NCBI GenBank assembly: GCA_902560045.1
Contig: CACEKJ010000009.1
Location: forward strand, 1 to 40,188
DNA: 40,188 nucleotides
Source of the DNA: an uncultured Bacteroidota bacterium
GTDB taxonomy: Bacteria > Bacteroidota > Bacteroidia > Flavobacteriales > Flavobacteriaceae
Direction: 5' to 3'
The notes under the pieces are model-generated. The model was not told the origin of the DNA and searched no databases. It saw only the letters and a list, made by a program, of their open reading frames with translations. Made by a program: the position numbers and the translations under genes. Positions 32,625 through 40,188 of the stretch are shown here, in pieces (within the stretch, counting starts at the first letter, position 1; the number at the start of each line of letters is the position of its first letter).

Positions 32625-34082
32625 ATGAAACAAATTTTTCTGGTTATAATAGCTATTTTAAGTTTAAACTTAAATTCACAGAATAAAGAAAAAAAACCCA
32701 ACTTTCTTTTTGTTCTTGTTGATGACCAACCACACGATGCTGTTGGATTTTCAAATAGATATCCGTTTTTAAAAACCCCCAATATTGATAAGTTAGCAGA
32801 AGACGGAGTAAACATTAAAAATTTCTTTGTTACTCAATCCATATGCTCCCCTTCCAGAGCCAGTTTTTTAACCGGAACCTATCCTCATGTTCACGGGGTT
32901 AATCAAAATAATAAATATGTTGACCCTGATTGGACAAACTACGCTCCATATTCCGTACACTTACAAAATTCTGGATATGAAACTGCGCATATTGGAAAAA
33001 TTCACATGGCTCACAAACGAGGTAAAGATCATGTAAGACCGGGATTTGATTATTGGTTTAGCTTTATTGGCCAAGGGCAATATTTTAATCCAAATGTAAA
33101 TGATAACGGAAAGGAAATTAAGTTGGAAGGCTATATTACAGATATTTTGACAGAAAAAACAATTGATTGGCTTAAAAACAAGCGTGATCCTGACAAACCA
33201 TTTAGTGTTAATTTATGGCATAAGGCAGTTCACGAAAAACATTTACCCGCTCCAAGACACAAAGACCTATTTAAAAATGAGCCACTTCCCGAACCCCCCT
33301 TTGATATGCACAAAGAAACTTTCAAAGGGAAGCCCGAATGGCAAAGAAGAAAAACATTTGGATTTAAATGGGACAAAAACAAAAAAGTACCTAAAGTTTT
33401 AGTAGAAAAAAGATGGCCTATCAATAAATTTAAAAACATGCAACTCTTAAGGAGTTTGATCGCTATTGATGAATCACTCGGAAGTGTTCTAAAAGCATTA
33501 GATGAAATTGGGGAACTGGAAAACACGGTAATCATATACAGTAGCGACAATGGATATTTTATGGGTGAACACACATACAAAGACAAAAGGTTAGCTTATG
33601 AAAGCTCCATTCGCGTTCCAATGATAATAAGCTATCCAAAATTAATTTCTAAAAATACCGTAATTCATGAGCAATGTTTAAATATTGATCTTGCACCTAC
33701 GATTTTAGAATTAGCAGGTATTAATAAACCTGAATACATGCAAGGTGAATCTATGGTTAAATTAATGTGTGGAAAAAAAGATAAATCCTGGAGAAAAAGT
33801 ATATTTTTTGAATATTATGTTGACGATGCATGGCCTTACGCGGGTCCAGACCAAGTTGCGGTTAGAACAAATGAATATAAATTAGTCGATAATTTTTTAA
33901 AAGATGATATAGATGAATTATACGATCTTATTAACGATCCAGGTGAAATGAAAAACTTGATTAATAATGCCAAATATGATGACATTGAAAATGACTTGAG
34001 AAAAGAGTCCGAAAGATTACAAAAAAAATACAAATACAACCCCGATAGAGATTGGTGGTTACGTAAACAGATTAGAAAATAA
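32625..34082 (+). CDS. S1-family sulfatase (N-acetylglucosamine-6-sulfatase-like), exported
   Basis: A 485-residue sulfatase, first gene of an operon with susC, susD and another sulfatase; susC starts two bases after its stop. Signal peptide MKQIFLVIIAILSLNLNSQ. The formylglycine site is intact, Cys74 in SICSPSRASFLTG. Asp33-Asp34 in FVLVDDQPHDAVG are metal ligands. The block RPGFDYWFSFIGQGQYFNP with EGYITDILTEKTIDWL resembles heparan/N-acetylglucosamine-6-sulfatase-type enzymes, and SSDNGYFMGEHTYKDKRLAYE holds further metal and sulfate ligands. It should desulfate an imported or surface-held glycan. Activation by FGE or anSME is required and not encoded here. A weak -7-like TACATTTTTG lies at 32607–32616, without a matching -33. 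Confidence 0.93.
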   Translation: MKQIFLVIIAILSLNLNSQNKEKKPNFLFVLVDDQPHDAVGFSNRYPFLKTPNIDKLAEDGVNIKNFFVTQSICSPSRASFLTGTYPHVHGVNQNNKYVDPDWTNYAPYSVHLQNSGYETAHIGKIHMAHKRGKDHVRPGFDYWFSFIGQGQYFNPNVNDNGKEIKLEGYITDILTEKTIDWLKNKRDPDKPFSVNLWHKAVHEKHLPAPRHKDLFKNEPLPEPPFDMHKETFKGKPEWQRRKTFGFKWDKNKKVPKVLVEKRWPINKFKNMQLLRSLIAIDESLGSVLKALDEIGELENTVIIYSSDNGYFMGEHTYKDKRLAYESSIRVPMIISYPKLISKNTVIHEQCLNIDLAPTILELAGINKPEYMQGESMVKLMCGKKDKSWRKSIFFEYYVDDAWPYAGPDQVAVRTNEYKLVDNFLKDDIDELYDLINDPGEMKNLINNAKYDDIENDLRKESERLQKKYKYNPDRDWWLRKQIRK

Positions 34083-34084
34083 TT

Positions 34085-37000
34085 ATGAAAAATATAATAA
34101 CAACTTTACTCCTACTTTTTTCAACGCTAATTTATAGCCAAGATTTAAACCTAAAAGGAATAGTACTTGAAAAAGATACAAACCTTGCATTGGGAGGAGC
34201 AACAATTCAAATAATTGGAAATGAGTCAGGAGTTGTTACTGATTTTGATGGAAATTTTGAAATCAAAGTAACAATAGGCGATAAAATAAAAGTTTCATAC
34301 GTTGGAATGAAAACGATTGAGTTACCTATTATTACCTCCCCTATTTCCGTATACATGGAGGTTGACATTAATCAATTAGAAGAAGTGACTGTTAGTGTTG
34401 GTTATTTCGATATCAGTGAAAAAGATTTATCGGGATCAATCACTCAAATAAAATCAGATCAACTGGAAAAAAACAGAAGCGGATCGGTTGAAAGTATTTT
34501 ACAAGGTCAGGTTTCTGGATTGGTTGTGTCAGAAAGTTCGCAACCCGGTGGGGGTTCAGGAGTATCAATTCGAGGTACAAATTCAATTTTAGGGGGAACA
34601 CAGCCTTTGTATGTACTTGATGGAATTCCTGTTGATCCCTTAACCGATGCAGCAGGAATGGATAATAGCGGTGGATCTCAAAGCTCGTTAAGCTTTATCA
34701 ATCCCAATGATATAGATAAGATTGAAGTTTTAAAAGATGCTGCAGCAACTGCTATATATGGTGCAAGAGGTGCTAACGGAGTAATTTTAATTACATCAAA
34801 AACTGCAAATAATGAAAACGGGAAAGATAAAATTTCCGTTAGTTATGAAAGTTATGTGACTTCTGTAAGAAGAAATATAAATGTTTTAGATGGTCCTGGA
34901 TTTGAAAACTTCATGAATCAAAGAGTTTTAAATCAGATCTATCAGGATATAACCGATCCTAACAGAAATGGAGGGCCGTTTGACGGGACTCAGATTATTA
35001 ATACAGATAATTACCCTGAAATTACAGAATACAACCTACCCTATCCTGTATCATCTGGTATAAATACGAACTGGCAAGACGAAACATACAGGCTAGCTTT
35101 GAGTGATAAATATAACCTAAATTATAGAGGCGGAGATTTTAAAAGAAATATTACAATTGGGCTTGGAATTAACAACCAAGAGGGAGTAATAATTAATTCA
35201 AATAATAAAACCGTAAACTTTAATATGAATGCTAAAAGAAAAGCATTTAACGAAAAAATAGATGTTTACTCAAAAACTTACTTTAGTCATAAAAAAGGAA
35301 ATGCTGCATCTGTTGGAAACGGAGAAATTTTTAGACAAAGAGGGGTTGTATCTCAAGCCCTGCAGTTCCAACCCATTTTCTCATTACTTGAGCCTGGACA
35401 AGATGATGATATCTATGCAGCATTAAACGAGGGGAATGTAATTTCGAACCCATATTCGCTAGCTAGATATGTTATGGACATTAAAGAATCTTCCTCTTTT
35501 AGACAAACCTTACAGTTAGTAAGTAAAATAACTCCAAAACTAACGGGAACTCTGAAAGGATCGTATAATTTTCAAAAAAGTAACAGAGATAATTATTACC
35601 CTTTAAATACGACCAGGGGAAGAAATACTAACGGTGAAGCTTCTCAGGCATTTTTGGAAAATAGCAAAATTTACGCAGAGGCTAATCTAAGATATAGAAA
35701 CAGGTTTAAAAATCATCGAATTGATGCAACTCTTGTAGGTACTTATGAGAAAAATGAAATTAGATCAATTTTTAACAAAGCAAGAGGATTTGGCACAGAT
35801 GTAACTTCTTTTTACAATTTTGCTTCAGCAGAAGAAATTTTAACTCCAATTACCCAATTTAGAGAAGTAGGATTATTATCTGCTTTGTTTAGAGTCGGTT
35901 ATAATTACAAAAGAAAATACTTTGTGGACATAAATACTAGAATAGATGCTTCATCAAAATTTTCAATAAATAATAAAAGCGCCTTGTTTCCATCTATAGC
36001 TTTTTCATGGTTTGCGTCAAAAGAAGATTACTTTAAAAAATATGATAAATTAAATGAGTTAAAATTTAGAATTTCATACGGTAAAATCGGTAGCAACCCA
36101 ATATCTCCTTATCAATCATTGGCATTAATGACACCTATTCGTTATAATTTCAACGACGAAATAATCACTGGATTTTACGAATCTAACCTAGCAAACGACG
36201 ATTTAACGTGGGAAACAACTGATCAATTAAATTTTGGAATTGATTTGGGTTTATTTGATTCAAAATTAAATTTTACTGTTGATATGTATCATAAAGTAAC
36301 AAGTGATTTACTTCAGTATGTACAACTACCTCCTTCAAACGGGTATGTTAGTAGAGTTGATAATTTTGGGGAAGTTGAAAATAAAGGGATCGAATTTAAT
36401 GTAAACTCAGTTCTATTAGAAAATGATGATTTTGATTGGGATATTAATGCAAATATTGGACTTAATAGAAACAACCTTAATAAATTAAATTCAAACTTAG
36501 ATTTTCAATTAGGTCCATCAATTGGGTTTTCACAAGCCTACCCTATTTTATTTATGGTGGATCAACCCTTAGGCATATATTGGGGTGCACAAACAGATGG
36601 TATTTACGCAGATTGGGAAGAGGCAATTAACAGTGGAATCGCCGGTGCTGCACCTGGGGAAGTAAAATATGTAAATAATTTTGTTGATCTTGATGATTCC
36701 GGTCAACCTTTGGCTTTGCAAGAAATAAATTTTGACGATTATGTAAAAATAGGAGATCCTAATCCTGATTTTACTTATTCCATTTCAAATAATTTTAGAT
36801 ATAAAAAATGGGACGCAAGTATCCTTTTCACTGGTCAAAAAGGGGGCGATTTGTTTTGGGTGGACTCATGGCAGTTGAGTGGTTTACAAAAAACTACTAA
36901 TGTATTAACCTCATCCTTTGAAAATTCATGGATTGCCCCACTTGTTTATGAAGACGGAAATTATGTTTATAATCCGCAAGTTGGCGGGTTAAATAATGCA

Positions 37001-37297
37001 AACCATCCAGCAGCATTAATTGATACGGGATCAAGAGCAATACCCTCAGATAGAAATATATTTGACGGGTCATTTATTAGACTCAAAAATATTAATATTG
37101 GATATAATTTTGATTTTTCTCAAGGAAGAAATATGAGAATTTATATTTCTGGTCAAAATTTATTTGTTTGGACTGATTATCCAGGTTATGATCCAGAAGT
37201 GAGAACTTATACCAAAAACCCACAAAAAAGAGGAGTTGATTTTGGTACTTACCCAGGTACCAAGTCTGTATTATTTGGATTAAAATTTAATTATTAA
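34085..37297 (+). CDS. SusC-family TonB-dependent glycan transporter
   Basis: A 1070-residue outer-membrane receptor with signal NIITTLLLLFSTLIYSQ. It contains a carboxypeptidase-regulatory-like domain (LNLKGIVLEKDTNLALGGAT to VSYVGMKTIEL), a TonB-box region (LEEVTVSVGYFDISEKDLSG), a plug (VSIRGTNSILGGTQPLYVLD and VLKDAAATAIYGARGANGVI) and a beta-barrel ending SVLFGLKFNY. It forms a pair with the SusD gene that starts four bases after its stop. The sulfatase genes on both sides suggest that it imports oligosaccharides of a sulfated polysaccharide. It is clearly different in sequence from the starch-locus SusC and about 100 residues longer. Confidence 0.95.
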   Translation: MKNIITTLLLLFSTLIYSQDLNLKGIVLEKDTNLALGGATIQIIGNESGVVTDFDGNFEIKVTIGDKIKVSYVGMKTIELPIITSPISVYMEVDINQLEEVTVSVGYFDISEKDLSGSITQIKSDQLEKNRSGSVESILQGQVSGLVVSESSQPGGGSGVSIRGTNSILGGTQPLYVLDGIPVDPLTDAAGMDNSGGSQSSLSFINPNDIDKIEVLKDAAATAIYGARGANGVILITSKTANNENGKDKISVSYESYVTSVRRNINVLDGPGFENFMNQRVLNQIYQDITDPNRNGGPFDGTQIINTDNYPEITEYNLPYPVSSGINTNWQDETYRLALSDKYNLNYRGGDFKRNITIGLGINNQEGVIINSNNKTVNFNMNAKRKAFNEKIDVYSKTYFSHKKGNAASVGNGEIFRQRGVVSQALQFQPIFSLLEPGQDDDIYAALNEGNVISNPYSLARYVMDIKESSSFRQTLQLVSKITPKLTGTLKGSYNFQKSNRDNYYPLNTTRGRNTNGEASQAFLENSKIYAEANLRYRNRFKNHRIDATLVGTYEKNEIRSIFNKARGFGTDVTSFYNFASAEEILTPITQFREVGLLSALFRVGYNYKRKYFVDINTRIDASSKFSINNKSALFPSIAFSWFASKEDYFKKYDKLNELKFRISYGKIGSNPISPYQSLALMTPIRYNFNDEIITGFYESNLANDDLTWETTDQLNFGIDLGLFDSKLNFTVDMYHKVTSDLLQYVQLPPSNGYVSRVDNFGEVENKGIEFNVNSVLLENDDFDWDINANIGLNRNNLNKLNSNLDFQLGPSIGFSQAYPILFMVDQPLGIYWGAQTDGIYADWEEAINSGIAGAAPGEVKYVNNFVDLDDSGQPLALQEINFDDYVKIGDPNPDFTYSISNNFRYKKWDASILFTGQKGGDLFWVDSWQLSGLQKTTNVLTSSFENSWIAPLVYEDGNYVYNPQVGGLNNANHPAALIDTGSRAIPSDRNIFDGSFIRLKNINIGYNFDFSQGRNMRIYISGQNLFVWTDYPGYDPEVRTYTKNPQKRGVDFGTYPGTKSVLFGLKFNY

Positions 37298-37300
37298 ACA

Positions 37301-38869
37301 ATGAAAAATATAAAATATTACATCACAATTTTCTTAGTTATTGCTTCATTTACATCTTGTAATGTTCTTGATGAAGAACCTTTTACACAACCAAGTACTG
37401 AAAACTTCTATCAAAATGAAACTGATGCATTAGCAGCTTTGACCTCAGTTTATGCGAGATTAAAGAGTGGGATAGGATACTATAAGCAACAATTTATGCC
37501 TACACTATTTGCTTCATCTGACCAAGGACTTTCCACTTATTTGTACAATGAATTTAAGCGTGGTTTGGTCACTTCGACTAATCGAAATTTAAATAATTTA
37601 TGGAAAGAGCTTTATTTAGGGATTAGGGATGCAAATAATGTAATTGCCAATGTTCCAGATATTGAAATGGATGAGGAATTAAAAAATAGAATTATAGGGG
37701 AAGCGAAGTTTTTAAGAGCTTTAAATTATTTTAATTTAGTTCGCTGTTTTGGTGAGGTTCCTTTAAGAACCCAACCTGTTGAAGCCGGAGATGATCAGGG
37801 TCTACCTGTATCTTCAATTGTAGAAATATACGATGTTATCATTGACGACCTCACCTTCGCAGCTAATCACTGTTGGGGAAGAAATGAAACAAGAGGAAAT
37901 CACACAAACGATTTAGGAAGAGCTACCAATACAGCAGCGCATGCAATGTTAGCAAAAGCATACACCCAAATTGCATCAAGTAAAAGAACGGCAAGTGAAG
38001 GTGTATTAGGAAATGAACTGTATCTCGAATTTCCAGAATCGTATGTTAATTATTATCAATATGCTAAAGACGAGTGCGATTCAGCTATAAATGGCCAAGG
38101 ATTCAACCTTTCTGGGTCTTTAGAGGAATGGGTAACAATTTTTGATGCCGATAACGGAAACAATCCTGAGATGATTTTTGATGTTCAAGGATCCTCATTG
38201 ACCGGACAAGGAACTGCTGTTTCAAATTTATTCAGCCCCAGAAATGCAGGTTTATCGGGAACTGGATTTGGCGGAACAAACAAACTAAAACCTCTATTTA
38301 TTAATAATAGAATAGATAAGTATGACAACAGATTTCAAAATTCAATAATCACTCAATATGAAACAAGTACAAGAATTTTTAATGTAAATCCAGGTTTTAC
38401 AGGGTATATTCCAACTAACATTGAGACCGGTAATACATTAGGAACCCTTTGGCAAATATGGACAGCAAAATACATAGACTCAGAAGCAACAACTGAGTAT
38501 ACAAGTAGGCAAAATTGGCATATTATAAGATTAGCTGATGTATACCTAATGAGAGCAGAAGCTAATGCTGAAATTTCTGCAAATCCTGCCGCAGCAAATG
38601 ATGATATTAATATTTTAAGAAACCGAATAGAAATGAGTGAAATTGATTATTCGGCACATACTATGGATTCATTTAGAGAAGAATTGTTAAGGGAAAGAGC
38701 TGTTGAGCTTTATATGGAGGGACATAGATTCTTTGACTTAACCAGATTTGGAGTCTATGATGAATATTGTAGATTTATTTACGGTGATACCGACGGAGCT
38801 AGGCAACCCGAAGACTACACATGGCCAATTCCGATAAATGAGGTATCAACCAATAGTGAGATTGACTGA
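37301..38869 (+). CDS. SusD-family glycan-binding lipoprotein
   Basis: A 522-residue outer-membrane lipoprotein (MKNIKYYITIFLVIASFTSC, Cys20) of normal SusD length, without the insertion seen in the starch-locus SusD. Family landmarks are DEEPFTQPSTENFYQNETDA after the lipid site, GEAKFLRALNYFNLVRCFGE (about 133–152), TNTAAHAMLAKAYTQIA, and at the C-terminus NWHIIRLADVYLMRAEANAE, LLRERAVELYMEGHRFFDLT and YTWPIPINEV. It should cap the preceding SusC and bind the target glycan. The third sulfatase starts four bases after its stop, so the operon continues. Confidence 0.95.
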   Translation: MKNIKYYITIFLVIASFTSCNVLDEEPFTQPSTENFYQNETDALAALTSVYARLKSGIGYYKQQFMPTLFASSDQGLSTYLYNEFKRGLVTSTNRNLNNLWKELYLGIRDANNVIANVPDIEMDEELKNRIIGEAKFLRALNYFNLVRCFGEVPLRTQPVEAGDDQGLPVSSIVEIYDVIIDDLTFAANHCWGRNETRGNHTNDLGRATNTAAHAMLAKAYTQIASSKRTASEGVLGNELYLEFPESYVNYYQYAKDECDSAINGQGFNLSGSLEEWVTIFDADNGNNPEMIFDVQGSSLTGQGTAVSNLFSPRNAGLSGTGFGGTNKLKPLFINNRIDKYDNRFQNSIITQYETSTRIFNVNPGFTGYIPTNIETGNTLGTLWQIWTAKYIDSEATTEYTSRQNWHIIRLADVYLMRAEANAEISANPAAANDDINILRNRIEMSEIDYSAHTMDSFREELLRERAVELYMEGHRFFDLTRFGVYDEYCRFIYGDTDGARQPEDYTWPIPINEVSTNSEID

Positions 38870-38873
38870 TTAT

Positions 38874-40188
38874 ATGAGATATTTGTTATTAATAACATTA
38901 ATCCTTCTATTTCAAAATAGTAATTGTCAGAGTCAAGAAGCTCCAAATTTCATTTTTATTCTAGCTGATGACCAGGGTTGGAATGGAACATCTGTTGAAA
39001 TGTTAAATGGATTAAAAGAATCTAAAAGCGATTTTTATGAAACACCCGAAATCGAAAAAATAGCTAAAGAGGGTATGAAATTTTCCTATGCCTATGCTAG
39101 TGCTCCTGTGTGTGCTCCGTCGAGATATAGTATACAGATGGGAAAGACCCCAGCTAGGCTAAAAATGATTAGAGTAGGTATGAATACCAAGCACATAAAT
39201 CATGAAACCAACTACACCATTCCAAAACAATTAAAAAAGATAAATTCAAATTATAAAACTGCTCATTTTGGAAAATGGGGTATGGATTCAAACCCAAAAA
39301 CTTTTGGTTACGATGAAAGTGATGGGGCAACAAAAAATAAAGATGGAGTTTTTAATTGGGATTCCAACGAGTTACAATGGAGCAATACTATTGATAAAGA
39401 CCCAAAAAAAATATTTAGCATCACAAATAGAGCAATAAATTTCATTGAAAATAGCAGCAAAGAAAAAGCTCCCTTTTATCTACAGATATCTCATTATGCT
39501 ATACATTCAGATCTTGTAATGAGACAAAAGACATTTGAAAAATACAGAGATAAAAAGCCAGGAAAAAATCACAATAATATTGGGTTAGCCGCTATGACCG
39601 AAGATTTAGACACTAGTATAGGTTTGGTTTTAACTAAGTTAAAAGAATTGGGAATTGAAAACAACACGTATATAATTTACTCATCGGATAATGGATCTGT
39701 ACCTGTAATTGTGCCCAGAAAAAATTACAAAAAGAGCTTTAATCATCCCCTACAAAGAGGTAAATGGGATGCAATGGAGGGTGGAATTAGGGTCCCTTTT
39801 ATTATTTCTGGTCCAGGAATAAGAAAAAACACTCAGGCTGAAACTACAATTTCTTTTTCAGATTTACTTCCAACAATAGTTGATTTAGCTGGAAATAAAA
39901 AGTTAAAAGAAAAAACTTTGGATGGAGGAAGTTTTAAAGATGTTTTATTTGAAAAGTCAAAAAAAGTTAAAAGAAATCATGAGGGAATAATTTTTCATGT
40001 TCCTTACGAGAATAGAATAGCGTTAGAAAGAGCTCATTCAGCAATTATAATTGACAGTCTAAAATTGATAAAATTCTACGATAACAATGAAGTTAAATTG
40101 TTTGATTTAAAAAATGATAATTCAGAATCTACAGATCTTTCAAAAATATTCCGAGGAGGTAAATTATTACACAAAAAGTTTATTAATA
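38874..40188 (+). CDS. S1-family sulfatase (arylsulfatase-like), 3' end outside the window
   Basis: The first 438 codons of a third exported sulfatase, still open at the right edge. The ATG at 38874 begins a signal peptide (MRYLLLITLILLFQNSNCQS). The formylglycine site is intact, Cys80 in SAPVCAPSRYSIQMG. Asp32-Asp33 in FIFILADDQGW, KTAHFGKWGMD, and the later YSSDNGS and GKWDAMEGGIRVPFIISGPG carry the usual metal- and sulfate-binding residues. About 50 more residues would complete a typical enzyme. It differs from the other two sulfatases in sequence, so the three probably remove sulfate from different positions. It is the fourth visible gene of the operon that starts at 32625. Confidence 0.93.
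   Translation, partial: MRYLLLITLILLFQNSNCQSQEAPNFIFILADDQGWNGTSVEMLNGLKESKSDFYETPEIEKIAKEGMKFSYAYASAPVCAPSRYSIQMGKTPARLKMIRVGMNTKHINHETNYTIPKQLKKINSNYKTAHFGKWGMDSNPKTFGYDESDGATKNKDGVFNWDSNELQWSNTIDKDPKKIFSITNRAINFIENSSKEKAPFYLQISHYAIHSDLVMRQKTFEKYRDKKPGKNHNNIGLAAMTEDLDTSIGLVLTKLKELGIENNTYIIYSSDNGSVPVIVPRKNYKKSFNHPLQRGKWDAMEGGIRVPFIISGPGIRKNTQAETTISFSDLLPTIVDLAGNKKLKEKTLDGGSFKDVLFEKSKKVKRNHEGIIFHVPYENRIALERAHSAIIIDSLKLIKFYDNNEVKLFDLKNDNSESTDLSKIFRGGKLLHKKFIN

Noticed and set aside
32625-33586. Minus-strand ORFs inside the sulfatase gene (32606–32815, 33230–33586)
   Set aside because: They are shadows of a convincing sulfatase and show no domain or signal of their own.

Overview
The window comes from a member of the Bacteroidota, most likely a marine flavobacterium. 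The evidence is a very AT-rich genome, two SusC/SusD pairs, type IX secretion C-terminal tails, sulfatases, the gene order ftsK – lolA-like – lptF/G-like – ribB, and a near-perfect Bacteroidota promoter (TTTG-N19-TAnnTTTG) in front of a tRNA-Ser gene. It contains no CRISPR array, insertion sequence, integrase or rRNA that I can see, and no gene-free stretch longer than 300 bases.

Region 1 (1–4344) is core housekeeping. It holds the C-terminal half of the DNA translocase FtsK, a LolA-like periplasmic lipoprotein carrier, an LptF/LptG-type permease, and a RibB whose attached GTP cyclohydrolase II domain has lost its zinc cysteines. The first ~292 bases encode the FtsK Walker A region on the opposite strand to the rest of ftsK. 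The gene is therefore rearranged here, by a real inversion or by an assembly or amplification chimera.

Region 2 (4334–8553) contains a lipoprotein esterase, tRNA-Ser(UGA) with its own promoter and terminator, a PAPS-dependent sulfotransferase, a small lipoprotein and the ribosome-associated GTPase TypA/BipA.

Region 3 (8560–16880) is a set of secreted or surface proteins without an obvious single pathway: a giant BNR/sortilin-type propeller protein, an aldose 1-epimerase, a secreted protein of unknown function, a lipoprotein of the PQQ-sugar-dehydrogenase/sorbosone-dehydrogenase type, and an M1 metallopeptidase.

Region 4 (16889–27913) is a starch/maltodextrin utilisation locus. On the minus strand run susC, susD, a susE-like gene and a T9SS-exported GH13 amylase. 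Diverging from susC is a SusA-like periplasmic GH13 (neopullulanase/cyclomaltodextrinase type). The exported amylase should cut starch at the cell surface, SusD/SusE should hold it, SusC should import oligosaccharides, and the divergent GH13 should cut them further. The most unusual feature is that SusD carries an inserted module of the same kind as the three tandem modules of the SusE-like protein. An intrinsic terminator separates the susE-like gene from the amylase.

Region 5 (28002–40188) begins with an unannotated 43-residue cysteine-containing protein and an esterase. It continues as a second polysaccharide locus: an S1-type sulfatase on the minus strand, then a GH128-like secreted glycosidase with a T9SS tail, a second sulfatase, susC, susD and a third sulfatase that runs off the right edge. 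Three sulfatases with intact C-x-P-S-R sites around a SusCD pair point to a sulfated algal or other marine glycan. The exact glycan cannot be read from the sequence.
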